Origin: Rhodamnia argentea
Taxonomy: Eukaryota > Streptophyta > Magnoliopsida > Myrtales > Myrtaceae
Assembly: GCF_020921035.1 (NCBI RefSeq)
Contig: NC_063152.1
Location: 4,383,001 to 4,447,000 of the forward strand
Direction: 5' to 3'
DNA length: 64,000 nucleotides
Each line of letters opens with the position of its first letter. Position 1 is the stretch's first letter. Positions 50,288-62,969 of the stretch are shown here, piece after piece. The notes under the pieces were generated by a model that was not told the DNA's origin, made no database searches, and saw only the letters and a program-made list of their open reading frames with translations. Position numbers and translations under genes: made by a program.

Positions 50288-53200
50288 CTTGTGTTTTTGT
50301 AGCGCAACAATGATTCGGAGCAAGGAATGGTGGAAAGTTAAAGGCTTGAATTGGGTTGAAGTTGTCTTTCCATCTTGCACAAGGAAAAGTTAAAGTGTCG
50401 AGACAGGAACATTGCTGTGGGGTTCACACTCTTCAGCTTTTTATGCTTTTTGTTCTCTTTTTTCTGGTACTTTAGTATCAATTTTTGTTTGAGGTTATGT
50501 TGTGCCTTAGCCTCCTCGCAAGTAATGAGAAGGTCCCCAGCTGAGATAAATTGAATAATTGCTTCTTTTCATGAAACTCAGCATGTATCTTTTCTTTCTG
50601 CACAAATTATAATATAGATGGTGCATTTAGTAAATTATCGATGCTTTCGATGCAGATCTGACTAGCCATGGACAACAAGGGATGAGCACTAGGTTCGATT
50701 TGACCTTGGGATCAAACCGAACCAACCTATTCAAGACCTATTTTAGGGAGACCCATTCGATTCTCGGTTCCATAAACCCAGAACCGGCTTAGGACTGGCT
50801 TGGTTGCCGGTTCTAAGATCAAACCGTGCCTTTGCGGTTTGAGAAAGAAAATTTTATTTTGCACTGAACGGAATCGAACCATGATCTTGAATAAGGAGGA
50901 GAAAGAAATATAACCACTTTCTTTTTTGTCCAAACAATATGGCCACTTAACCAACCAATGATTATGCAGTGAAATAGTGCAGCTTGCATATTTATTTTAA
51001 AAAAACTTGATTTTTGACACAAAATTAAAAAGTGGCTTAGTTCATGGGTAAAATTGGGAAGCGACCGGTTCGGTTACAAATTATTGAAACCAAGAGTCAT
51101 AGGACCGGTTTCTGGGTTCCTAGCCAGGAACCGATCACCGCTACGGACATCACTACGAACATTATACTCAACTAAACCAATCATCATCAAGAGACATCAG
51201 TACCAATGTAAACCCCATTGAAAAAACAAACGCATTTTCAAACATTTATTGCATATTACATTGGACACAATTTATACATTACCCATTGATCACAAGTATT
51301 ATGGGATACTTTAACAGTAGAGAAAATCTTTTATAAATTAAATGATGCTGATCCATTACATAGAGAAGAAGAAAAAAAAAAGACATGGGTCCCAACCTTA
51401 ATAGATTAGCATATGAGATCGTGATTTGATTATAGAATTGATCAACATATGGTTGGCCAAGTCGAGCCCAGCCCGAGATGCTCCATGTCTAGTCTGTCAG
51501 GCCGGTTGCTCCTCGTTTTCGGGCTAGTGTTTTCCGAGCCTGCGTCATCGTTTCCAAAAAATCAATACTACAACTTTGGCGGAGGTGATAGTTCTCGACA
51601 CGACACGAGAATAAGACACCAACAATTAGAAATGAAGAGAAAAAAAAAACAACAAATCAAGGGAGTGGCGAAGAATTAATTAAAACAAGAGAAAACTAGC
51701 TTTGAAATCACGTCGGAATATGACTGAATGAATCGATCAGTGTGGCCATTTGGCCTACATCGCTTAATTTATAACTATTAGAACTTCTAGCCAAACATAA
51801 ACATGGGATTTTGATGACAAAAATTTGTTGGAAATATGGGATAAATTGAAGGGTGAATGAATGAGAAATTGATACTCAAAGAACACCCTTAAGTTGGAAG
51901 CGGGAAAGTGGAAGATACTAATTCCACATTGAAAACAAAGAATGATTTATAATGCTTTATAGATAGTTACCCTCATTTGGAGTGGTAACTATCATAGCAC
52001 AAGCACTACGCCCGCGCACAAGCCCAAGGGGTGTAAATCCCAGGCCCCGACGAGCTGAAACTTGAGCATGGCCCGCGTACACAAATGCAAGACCGAAATG
52101 TGGGCCCAATTTTACCTTCTGGTTTATTTCTCCAACTCAAACAGTTACAATTTTTTTTTTTTGTGACAATTGTCGAATCAATTGAGTAATGGCTGATTAA
52201 TAGCATTGTTGTTACAAAAATTAATATTATACCAGCAGGTTTAATCTCCATTGAATAACGACAAATTAATGACATTGATGTTATAAAATTAATATTATAA
52301 CGATAGATTTAATCAGCTGTTATTATTCCTTTTTTCGAAACGCCCCCACTTACCCTAGAAGTAGATGGCTTCCCATTCTAATTTTTACGTACCAGAAAAT
52401 CTTCTCCCTCTTTTTCTATTCTCGGCATTTGCATTATTTTTCGATAGTGTTCGGTTCCGATTTGTTCAAGTTCGCTGAAATTTTTGAAGTACTGTGCTTG
52501 CTTCTTCGCCGCCAACTGTTGCATTACGGGAGACAGACGTTCACGAAATCTCGAGCACATACTAGAGGGAACGAATCTGTTTTAAAGAAACCGTGTCAAA
52601 CACAGATTTCGGTATTATTTGTATCGATTCCATTTCTTTTCAGTATTGCTATTGCAATTCCATTTTCATTCGGTTCTGTAATTGTACTGTTATAATTTCA
52701 AGTTTAGTGCGATTATCAATTTATACATTGTTCATAACGATTATATTAGAGCTATATTGAATTTTGCTACAAAATTTGCACCCCATAAGAGAAGAGGACG
52801 TGATTTTCCTAACTAGAAGTGTTCTAATATTATTTAGATAAGACAACTAATGAGCTTGATATCCAAGTTGTATGGATCGTTCCGTCCATTATCTTCAATC
52901 ACGACACCTTCTTATATAATAAAGAAGAGAGAGAGAGAGAGACAGAGAGAGTCAAGTCAGATCATGACTACTTACTAGAGTAGTAGTAGGGCATCTGAAT
53001 TATGACGAAAACGATTTAACATGAAAGCAATAGCAATGGTAAATAAATCTTGATGTGGACCTTAGTGGTTGTCTTGTCAGTTGTCACGAGGAAGACTTCT
53101 ATTGGACAAAACTTGTTTAAACTACGGCAAATACCATTTGATAATATTTTTGGCAGTAATCATAGTATTACCCTAAAATAAAAACCGAATGATCAATGAT

Positions 53201-53619
53201 CGATTTTAAGGCGGACCGATTTCAAAATTGGAACATCAAACTTACATTATAAGACCCGATTGGAATCAAGAATTGAAACGATGGCTACCAAAGCAAAGAG
53301 ACGTGTGCTAAGTAGCAACTCAGAAACTAATCGAGCTCCGTTTGATCCCTCAGTTGAAGAGGTTATGAATTCGGGGTGAAGCAAGTGCCACTAAAATGAT
53401 CAATTCCTGTCATACTTAATTGTTTTATCTTTACACGTACGAAGTATGGATGAGAACCACTTTGGTCAACCGTCGACATGGTCTCATTGGAAGAAACCGT
53501 CCATCCAGACGGTAATGCCGCCACAGTCCACTCAATCAATATCGCAACCAAAAAATAGAAAGATTGAAATCATATCATAAATAACATGTCCTAGGCACGT
53601 ATTTGCTTGTAAGTAATGA
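50288..53619. other. Gene-poor repeat DNA
   Basis: GUB_WAK promoter at 50288-50680, then an ACCGG foldback (50680-51145). 51146-52377 has no recognisable feature. 52378-52560 minus strand has an open coiled-coil-like scrap (FRERLSPVMQQLAAKKQAQY) of unknown origin. A GA run lies at 52925-52950. Confidence 0.45.
50680..51145. repeat. GGTTC/ACCGG-rich foldback repeat
   Basis: Left end AAGGGATGAGCACTAGGTTC; right end reversed AGCGGTGATCGGTTCCTGG. Repeated AACCGGCTTAGG, GACCGGTTCGGTT and GGACCGGTTTCTGGG words. Flanks ATGGACAAC and ACGGACATC agree at 7 of 9 positions, a weak target-duplication candidate. Confidence 0.55.
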
Positions 53620-54222
53620 TAGGAGAATTACAAAAAAGTTTTAAATATATTATAATTGTACTAATTCAGTTTAAAATCTTTTTTTTTTGTTAATTCAGTG
53701 ATTAACTTTTTGTATTTATGCCAATTCAGTCCATCTGGCCTGAAATTGCTAACGTAGCATCGTTGGTGCAAACGTGAACAATCTTAGATAATGTTTTAAT
53801 TTTTTTAATTCTATATTTATTTTTTATTTTTATTCTTTTCTCTTTTTTTTTTCTTCCTCAACTAGATGTGGGGGCCAGCGAGGTCGATCCCGTCGGCCAT
53901 CGGTGAGGTCTACCTTGCCCAACAATAGCAAAGGCGAGCTTTGCCAGAGGCCATTGACCGAATGGAGGAAGAAGCTGGAAAAAAAAGAGAGAAAGAAAGA
54001 AAGAAAAGAAAAAAGGAAAAATAAAAAATTAATTAATAATTTTTGAAAAAATATTAAAATTTATTCACGTTAGCATCGGCCATGCCACGTCAGCGATTTC
54101 CGATTAGATGAACCGCATTGACACAAATATAACAGCTTTATGATTGTACTGATATTAAAAAGAAAAATTTATGATTGAATTGACAGACTTACAATAGCTT
54201 TAAGACTTTATTTTGGTAATAC
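53620..54222. repeat. Foldback repeat, same family as 35975-36633
   Basis: Left end GGAGAATTACAAAAAAGTTT; right end reversed GTATTACCAAAATAAAGTC. Arms carry GCCAATTCAGTCCATCTGGC and mirrored CGATTAGATGAACCGCATTG. GC-rich core at about 53870-53965. No target duplication seen. Confidence 0.65.
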
Positions 54223-55954
54223 ATGTGTGCATATATGTAATAATGCCCTTCATAAGCAGTTATCTTTTTTTCGTATTGGCAAAATTAACAATTTCCTCTC
54301 CGTGAGCCTATAGTGCATGTTGCAAGTTGCTATTCTTGCGATATCCAGTCGAGCGGGTTGCGAGGAGTCGAGGACAACTATCTTGCCATGGAAGATCAGG
54401 AGGCATAAGCTCTTCAAGTCTCCGAGCATCTCAACAAGTCATCGAACAAGGCTTTTCGCCAAGGTAACGACGTGTTACCCATGGCGGAACGAGCCCATGA
54501 CCGACCGATCGGTAACCTAATATGGTGGTGTGGGATGACAAACGTCCAGTCCACCTGGAGAAACAGCCATTCACACCGGACTAGCCGGTGTTGCGGTCGA
54601 AGAAAACCTCAGGGGTTGATTACGACGAATACGGAGCACGGAGTCCACAGAGGCTGCAGCGGTGGCCGACCGTGACAGACTAGGGCATGCGTGATCGCTA
54701 TGGAGGTCAATATTGATGATGGGTTATGGCGAGAGAAATCACAGGAAGAGCTACGGAGAGACGGTGAAGCAGCGGCGATAACTTGGTCTGAGATGGAAAC
54801 ATTCCTGAAGGCAAAAAGCTTTTCGCTAGGAAACTCCGGCGAATTCCTTCCTGAGGACCAGAATTGCACTCGGAATGAAAAGCAGACAACACCGTAAACT
54901 CTAGACGTTCCCGATGACAATCTGACAAAGATTGATGCTTCCGAGATTCCCAAATTTCAAAAGGTTGCCTGGGAGGCTTAAGGTGAGGATGGCAAACATA
55001 CTGATGGAAGTCTCACAAACAAAAAAAACCATACTGATGGAATAGGGTTTCACAAAATGAACCTTTCGAATTTCAAAATCAAAATTTAGATACTTAGATA
55101 TAACTTATTATCAATAATGAAAATATTTTCATTGGCTAATTGCTGTAAGCAATAAAAACAATCATTTTTAAGAAAATATTTATCAAATCATTCATTTTTT
55201 TTATTGAATAAATGGAGCCAATTTGTTTCGGTGGAAATAGATGATTTGGAAAATATTTTTCAAAAAATGATTGTTTGTACCTCTTAGAATAATTACTCAA
55301 TTGAAAAAGGAAGCTGCTAACCCGACAGACTAACAATACTGTCATTATTTCTAATGTCTCGATATTCTAATTAATAAGTGTTTTACGCAAAATATGTGTT
55401 GATGGCGTGTGGATCTATAGTTCGAAATAACCGACGGTATTATCGGACTGTAAGGGAAGCATTAGCCATTGGAAAATATATTCATCGTCGATAGTTATTT
55501 ATATCAAAAAAATTGGTGAACAATGAGAATATTCTTCGTGTATTCATTTTTGTAAGTAATATAAATGATCATTTTTAGAAAAATATTTTTCAAATCTTCA
55601 TTTTTCGGGAAATAAATGGAGCCTAGATTGCTCTTATTCAGAAGACGAGGTGATTATTGTGGTGAGTGAATTATTTAATGTGTTTGGTGTTGAAGTCATC
55701 AATTGTGAAGAGAGATTTCCTAGTTCCCGGGAGAACTTTCAAGGGTTTAGCCTTCACTTCATGGTGAGATTTTGCTAATCGAATGTGGCAAAACGTGATT
55801 CGAATCTTACACAGCGAGAAGACGAATTTTTCCTGGTGGGATAGAATGACACAGGACGTGATAAGCTTGGAGATCATGATTCAATTTATTTCCATTGTTT
55901 CCAGGATCTTAGAAATACAGATTGTTATCATAGAGATCTGGGTAATAATATTTT
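54223..55954. other. Unrecognised, partly coding-like DNA and MITE debris
   Basis: 54317-54990 has balanced composition and broken frames on both strands (for example HRTRLFAKVTTCYPWRNEP on plus), resembling a decayed gene or transposon exon. 55100-55280 and 55515-55620 share AAAATATTTTCATTGGC and ATTTTTAGAAAAATATTT words, degraded MITE copies also seen near 19930-20020. Confidence 0.4.
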
Positions 55955-56383
55955 TTTGAAAAAATCAAAGAAAAACTTAACCAAGGATATTTTCATCTTT
56001 TTACAATTTCTAATTTTTTGCCTTTTTTCTTTTTCTCCTCTTACTCCTTGCTAATGGCTATGGGTTGGGTGCCGCAAGGGGCAGTCCTCGCTAGATCGGG
56101 CCTCACCTGTGGCCGTGAGGGTTCGCCTCGCTCCGCCTAGGAGAGGGTCGGCCTTACCTATGGTCGGTGAGGCCACCTGGCCACCGGCAAAAATGAAGGG
56201 GAAGAAAAGAAAAAGGGGAGAAAAAAAAAGAAAAATATGAAATATAAAAGACGAAAATATCCTTGATCAAACCATTCGTTGAAACAATGAGACCACTTCG
56301 GACTTTTATTTAAAAAAAGGTCTACTTCAAGTCCATATTTGAGAACATGAGGGAACTCCATGAGCTTATTTAAATTTTTCTCT
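55955..56383. repeat. Truncated copy of the 40427-41684 MULE-type family
   Basis: Right arm matches: GACGAAAATATCCTTGATCA, TCAAGTCCATATTTGAGAAC and the TTTTTCTCT end. The GC-rich centre (56040-56190) and the inner left arm (GATATTTTCATCTTTTTAC) are present, but the outer left arm is mostly missing. Confidence 0.6.
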
Positions 56384-56489
56384 TTTTTTTATACTAGTTA
56401 TTTGATTTGTTTGTAGATAATATTTTAAGAGTTTTTCTTTATGTTTTTCAATGGTTTTCTAGCTATCTTTATTACTATATCTTTAGGAT

Positions 56490-56590
<101 letters not shown>

Positions 56591-56627
56591 TTGTGTATGC
56601 AACTTTCTCTTTGATTATAAATAAAAG

Positions 56628-56800
56628 GGTTAATATCACAAAAAAAATCTCAAATTGGTACAAATGTGACAAATTTATTCCAAATTGATTTTCTGGACGC
56701 CAAAATCCCCAAAATGGTATACTAACAAACTTATCACAACCTAATTTTTTAACCTCAAAAGGATACATCTGTGACAAAAAACCGCCAAATCGCTAATCGC
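56628..56800. repeat. Single arm of the GGGTTAATAC repeat family
   Basis: GGGTTAATATCACAAAAAAA, ATCTCAAATTGGTACAAATG and GTGACAAATTTATTCC repeat the arm of the 28027-28544 element. The opposite end was not found. Confidence 0.55.
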
Positions 56801-58760
56801 GTTCAATCCATCATCGTTCTTTTTTTCTTTTGTCGAAATTCAGTTCTAGGATTCTTGCCAAATTCTGGCTTGAATAGCGGAAAACTCATATGAACATGTC
56901 TGGCGTTGGCCCCCTTGAGTTCACATCTTGTGAAGGGCTCGATTTCGATTCCTCCCCACCGATTTTCTCTCTATCAATGGTAAGTGTTCACATGATGTTG
57001 AAGGGTTGGTAGGTCAAAAAGATGAACGGATGCATACGACTAATATCGATTTGATTCGTCGGTCATTCTAGGGTTTGAATTGAAGAGAAAGATGTTTGAA
57101 ACTTCATATCCAAACCAAGGAAAAATCTTGATGGAGACAAACTTTCATATTCAGCCAAAAAGAAAAAAAAACCAAAAAGCCAATCAACGATGACTTTTCC
57201 TATTAAAGAAAATGCCAAATGTTTCCTACTAGTAAACCCTAATCAATCTCTTCTTTTTCCTTACGTTGATCATTTGCCAAACTTAAATGGACAAAATTGT
57301 TGTGCCGCACGAGGAAAAAAAGATAAAATTTTGTTTATATAATACAATAACATTTGTATATATGTCGGCAAGAAATATCTATCCAAAATAATTTATGGGA
57401 CCACCGCTAACTGCTCTCATTCACACACAGATCGGACTTTACGTTAGTCTAAAAAAATCTTAACTTAGGGCCTCCTACTAATATTATGTGAAAACAATGA
57501 CAACTAGTCCTAAAGCTTAAGCTGATGATCGAAGGCGCAACTTAATATTTGAATATTGTTGTGTTGTTCTTATTTCTGCGGTGAAAAAGATTAATATTTG
57601 AGACAATATTACTTTCGAAAAATTCCCATCATGCAACCATAGTTTTTCAAATAACTTTATTTCATTAAATTTACGTTGGATGTCATGTCACATTCTAATC
57701 TTATTAAAAGGACAAATTAGAATTAGAAGACGGATCGTTGACCCCAGAGGGAAAGCAGATTTGACCCACAATTTCTTTCTCTCTCTCTCTCTCTCTGATC
57801 TGCATTTGTATAATGTGAAAAGCATCCTTGCGTTTCTTGCGGCTCTACGCCATCATAAGCTGTCACCATATAACATTCACAGAAAATGCCGTTTTCTACG
57901 TTTGTCCCTTTCTCCCATTTCAACATCATTATTGTCATTAATTAATACCGTTTAATCAGTAGCTGCCCGACCTAACGATGGGTCGATTTTTCCACGTCAT
58001 GGGTAAGCCACGTGGGTGTGGATCAGATGGTCAATGGAAATCTCAGTCAACCCTGTCTTTTTCTTCGTTTGCTGGATTTTTTTTTATCTGATTAATATAT
58101 TATAATTTCTTGTTCTTGCCTATGAACTCATGCTACGATGCTATGAAACAAGGAACAAATTAGGGCATAATAAAGAAAATTTGATGTGGTGGTTAAAAAA
58201 TAGGGTTAGTTGATGACAATTGACAATGAAAGCACTTGCTTCAAACTTGATCCTTTCTATAGTTGGTCATTGCCTTGGATAACTTGAGCATTGGTTTCAA
58301 ATGACCGTGTGACCGGATTTTGGAGACGATGCGTCAAACATTGTGAAGCTTTCTAAAATTTATACTTAATCAATAAAAATTCAGTGGAAATTTCGCGTTG
58401 GGCTGGAGGATGTATAGAGATAAGTGTATCTATGCCCAGGTTATCGTATATACATGTTTGAGATTGTTGAGAAATTTTCAAAGCGTTCGAACGGGCGAAG
58501 ATTCAAAAGGGTGGCTTGGAAAAAATTAATCGCTGCATTTGGTGAACAGAGCGTGACTTTTGATCCAAGAGGAGTTATGAGGCTTGGAGAACAGTCATTT
58601 ATAGCACCACACGATGAACGGAGAGGGAACACGTTTGAGGTCATTTGTAGACTCAAATCCAATCTCTTTCGTCAGTTTCAAAACACGTTTCTATTCATTG
58701 GACTATTTAGTTTCATACTTTAAGCCCTCGTGCTTTTCGAATCGAGACCATTTTAAGTTT
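56801..58760. other. No gene recognised
   Basis: AT-rich, with a CT run at 57777-57797 and a G-box-containing GCCACGTGGG at 58007-58016. 58424-58720 is open on plus but resembles no known protein. Confidence 0.4.
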
Positions 58761-58972
58761 GGGCAGAAATTTGTCAATCACATCATGGATTTATCTTAAA
58801 AACGACAATGCATTCGTCAGGTTAAATGATCATATCTACAAACCGCTCTTTAGAGTTTTGATCACGCAAATGGGCAGAAATTTGTTAATCACATCATGTG
58901 TTTATCTTAAAACGACAATGCATTCGTCGGGTTAAATGATCATATCTACAAATCGCTCTTTAGAGTTTTGAC
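58761..58972. repeat. 111-bp tandem duplication, two copies
   Basis: Copies start at 58761 and 58872 with GGGCAGAAATTTGT and end with TTTAGAGTTTTGA. They differ at only a handful of positions (CATGGATTT versus CATGTGTTT, AAACCGC versus AAATCGC), so the duplication is fairly recent. Confidence 0.93.
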
Positions 58973-60797
58973 TCACATCTTGCGTGATCAACGAGATCGC
59001 CGGGGTATTCCACATGAGTTCGAGATCCACATAACGAGAAAGGCTTCCTTGCTCCAAAGGAAAAGCAAAAAAAAACCTTACAACATGCATGGGAAATGGA
59101 TAAAAATTGTGACTTTTGAGCGTTTATACGTATAGTTGCAATTGGAGACCAGGAAAGTTTTACGTGGTCCTGCCTTGATGGACGGTTTGGCAAAGTATAA
59201 ATTACCTGCATCCGCTGACTGCTATTATCTTAGATTGGACTACTTACATAATGTCACGCTTTGATCGTTGACCATTTCACACAAAATTTTCTTTTCTCCA
59301 TCGCAATGTTTCACTACTTTTTCCCCCTTCAGTAAAAACCCTAAATTCATCGAAAAATCGGATATTTTCCGAATGATATTTCGGCTTTTTTCACCCCCTT
59401 AGGACACGTTTTCGGCCTGCTTACTTAACCTTAACAAACAAAAGACTACTTTATACCAGGAGTCGCATGAAGTAGGCAAACCTTTTGAATGGGATCAAAC
59501 CAGGGCTAATTTCACTCAAACACTCCAACCTTCCTTTCTCTTTCCTTGTTCCGGCGCCGTCTGCTTTTGGATTTTTGAAATTGACCATCCGCCATTAAAG
59601 CTTAAGCTTCCTCTGCCCTTTTTCTTCTTCGTGTCCACGAATTTCTCAAAGAGACAAATCGGCTCCCCCTCACCTCCCCCTAAGGAAGAATCGTCCACTT
59701 TTTCCACGTCCGAACCTTTGAAAAAGCAAAAGAACCAATCACATCCCCACGTTGTAGCTGGTTCAGTCATACAAGTAAGAGTGCCAAACATCCTTCACAA
59801 CTCGATCTGGTCAAGTTTGGGCTCGTGGGGGTGTTTTCCCATTGCGTGCATACTTTTGCCTAGGGTTTTTTTGATGTTGAAAGTTTCTCCTCCGCTGTCG
59901 GTCTTACATGGAAGCTCCTCGATCCGTGTAATACTCCGGTAATTGACATTTACCTTCTTAGGATTGGCCGAATGGTTAACACTTACAAGTTTCGCGAGTG
60001 ATTTTGAGTACAATAGATCTGATGTTTAAATCATGGTATTTCTAATTTAAAGTAACGTATGACATAGGGTTCGCCGCCTCGTGGGTATAGCTAACTAACA
60101 TGTACACAAGCGAGGCGAATTGAACTCAATCATTTTGGATTGATTGAGCGGGGAAGGTTAGGATGCTCTGTATCATCAAAAGAACTTTTACCAACAGTAT
60201 AGATCGGATAAGACTAAAGTTTACTCCCGGATCGGTGACCTCGATATTATATGGTCGGTATTCGACGGTATGGGCAATTCGAACCGGCGTCGTATGCTTA
60301 TATCATTGCACAAAAGTCCGATTCCTTAACCGCCAAGTCAGCCCAGTTGCGGGGGCGAATCGATGTTGAAAGTTTCTTTCAAAGGCATTATTGAATGCTA
60401 GGCCATGGGCTCCTATTCAGACCATCACTTTCTTTGTCATGTTATCATCTTTCATAAGGGAGCACCTGTTGGGGAAAAAAAGAGAGTAGTCCGTTGATAT
60501 TGAAAACTTGTGTACCATACAGTGGGGGAAAGAACAAGGTAGGGTATTAGTAAAAGGGAAATTGAAGAGATGTTGTCCATCAATTGTCATTCGAGAGCTC
60601 ATGGTCTCTTTCCTTTTTCTGTGGGCATGCCGAAAAAGTCTTGTCTTGAACGTATGGATAAGTTCCACCGTTGAAATGCACATAGCTCATGGAAAAGCTG
60701 AAGCCCCCTTAGGAATTTTATTGAGCAAATTAGGTCGCACACAAGTCTGATTTCGGAAAACCATCTCCGCAAATTTGACTATTGGCCAGCTGTGATA
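58973..60797. other. No gene recognised; one coding-like segment
   Basis: 59550-59770 on plus is open and codon-like (KRQIGSPSPPPKEESSTFST, then KKQKNQSHPHVVAG), and it ends at a good donor (CAAGTAAGAG). No initiating Met or domain was recognised. 59960-60340 contains tRNA-like B-box words (see rejected list). Confidence 0.35.
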
Positions 60798-61300
60798 GGG
60801 AAAATTATTCAATAAGAACTAAATTTCTTGTACAACAGGCAATTCAGTCTTAAACCTTTCAAATTGTGCCAATTTAGCTCTAAACCCCTTGATAACTTGC
60901 CAGTTATTTTGTGCTAAACTTTTCAACTCTACCAATTTAGTCTCATACATTTTGATGATTTATCAATTTAATCCTAAACATTTTAATGATTTACCAATTT
61001 AGTCGTTCCTGTCTATTTTTAGCTAGAAATTGCTGACGTGACGATCTAGCAGCCCCTATTGTCATACGTGGCACACTAACATTGACAATTTTTACATTTT
61101 TTTTTTACTTTTATGTTGTGTTTTTTTTTTTCTTTTCGTTTCGTTTCTTTTCTTTTTGTTTCTTTCCTCTCTTTTTTCCTTTTCTTTTCACATTTTCCCT
61201 CTTCTAGCCACCACTAGGCCTCATTGAATGCCCGACAACTGTCGTCGTCCCTCGGGCAAGGACTGCCCTCGTCTGAATTTTTCATCCAATATTTATCATC
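60798..61300. repeat. One-armed foldback repeat, AATTTAGTCCTAAAC family
   Basis: GGGAAAATTATTCAATAAG start, then repeated TGCCAATTTAGCTCTAAACC-type words and GTGGCACACTAACATTGAC, then T-rich and GC-rich core. The mirror arm is missing after 61300. Confidence 0.55.
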
Positions 61301-62860
61301 TTAAACCCTAAACTTTTTGACCGAAAAAAAAAAAAACGAAACTTCGCCTGGTACAATACCAATACTTTAAACTTTTGTTATACCAATACCCCAATCTTTT
61401 TTGTTTTAAAAAAAAAAAAGCATAAATATGCTCACTTCAACGCCGACGCATGGTACTTTTGTCACTGCTGTACAAGCTTAGGGCATCAGTAACACCGGAG
61501 AAATAATCTCGAGATATCGGTGTTAGGATGAGCAAATAGTTAAAGAAATTTTTTTTTTGGTGGGGTGCTAAGACTACTCTTAACTTTTTTTTGTTTTTCC
61601 CTTATGTTTTTTCCTCCTCCTTCTTTTTGTGATTTCCTTAATTTCTTTTCTTCTTCCCCCCTTTTTCTTGCAACGTAAGACCCCCCGCAGCTGTTAGGAC
61701 GAGGTGTAGAGGTTGGTTAAGATCGATTAGAGCGCGGGGGGGAATGGGGATGGGGTTGGGGAGAGTGAAAAGTCAAAGCTGGTAACTCGGTCCAGCCGGT
61801 GACCAGTCAACCGATAAAATTGGGCAAAAAAAAAAAACGTGGTCTTCGTCCAGCCGTAGGGTCGGGGCCCCAGTCAGAGACCCCGCCACTGGGCCAGCCG
61901 GTCCCCGGTCGAAGAGAGCGGGGCCGTCAATTCCGTTGACTATTGACTATCGCCCCCTTCTTCTTTTTTCCCCCTTTTCTTTTCTCTCTCCTTTTTCTTT
62001 TTCCAACAAACAAATAATAATAATAATATTATTATTATTATATTATTTTCGTTTTCCCTCACGTGGAACGCGCCGCACCTGTCGGGGGCGGTGGCTCGCT
62101 CGCAAATTTCTCCGATTTTACGAACGAGTCAACCTTCTTTCTTGACGAAACTCTTCAGAAACTTCTCTCTCTCTCTAACGAAACGTGTCAAAGGGCCGCG
62201 CGTGGGCGGTGAAATTTCTCCTTCATATTTATAAATTGGATTTTTCCCGATTTCTTAGAATTCCAAAAATTTGATCTTTCTTTTTTCCTATTTTTTTCTT
62301 TATACGCGACTATTTAAAATTCATATGAATTTAACAGTGACCATGATGTTCTGAGCAAGATACAGTTAAAGCACGAATAGACCGGCAGCAATCGATGCTC
62401 GAGGAGCGATTCGGAAACTTTCGGTAGCGAGGAAGAAAAGAAAAAAGAAAAAAAAAACTCCTCGAAGCGTCCGTCGCGTATTGATCCCGTGATTTTTTTT
62501 TTTCACTGAAAATTCGAAAAAGGGTCCGAATGCATTTTTGCTAATTTCTTTTGGTTTCCGAAATGTTTGTAATGGGATGAAAATCGAAAATAAAAAAGGC
62601 CGCACAAAGGCCCCCAATTGAAAAAAAAAAAATTGCTCCTCTCCCTGACGCACCATCTGACGTCATAGATCCAGAAAATCCTTTCTTCTAACAAAATAAA
62701 AATTAAGAAAAAATAGATTTTTCATTTTTATTAATTTTTAATTTGTTTTTTTTTTTTCTCTCCTCCAAAATTCTGGTCTTCGTCCAAACCCTTTTTATAG
62801 GCGCTCCAGTTGCTTCGGCCAAAGACTTCACAGACTTCTCAACAACACAACATCAGCAAC
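61301..62860. other. WRKY upstream region
   Basis: Poly-A/T runs, a GC-rich patch at 61700-61930 and a short (AAT/ATT)n palindrome at 62012-62046. No gene recognised. Includes the promoter of the downstream WRKY gene. Confidence 0.45.
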
Positions 62861-62887
62861 CTCTCTCTCTCTCTCTCTCTCTCTCTC
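62861..62887. repeat. (CT)n in WRKY 5' UTR
   Basis: 13-14 CT units about 80 bp before the ATG. Confidence 0.93.
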
Positions 62888-62969
62888 GTTCGTTCCACCA
62901 TCGTCATCGCCACCATCATCCTCCCTCCTCCCTCCTCCTTCGAGCTCGGCCCATCTCCCTCCCTTATTT

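Noticed and set aside
58007..58016. G-box GCCACGTGGG as a functional promoter
   Set aside because: No recognisable gene follows within several kilobases; it is a single short word.
59955..60345. Possible tRNA-like sequence (GGCCGAATGGTTAA; reversed GGTTCGAATTGCCC)
   Set aside because: A-box and B-box similarity only; no full cloverleaf could be folded on either strand.
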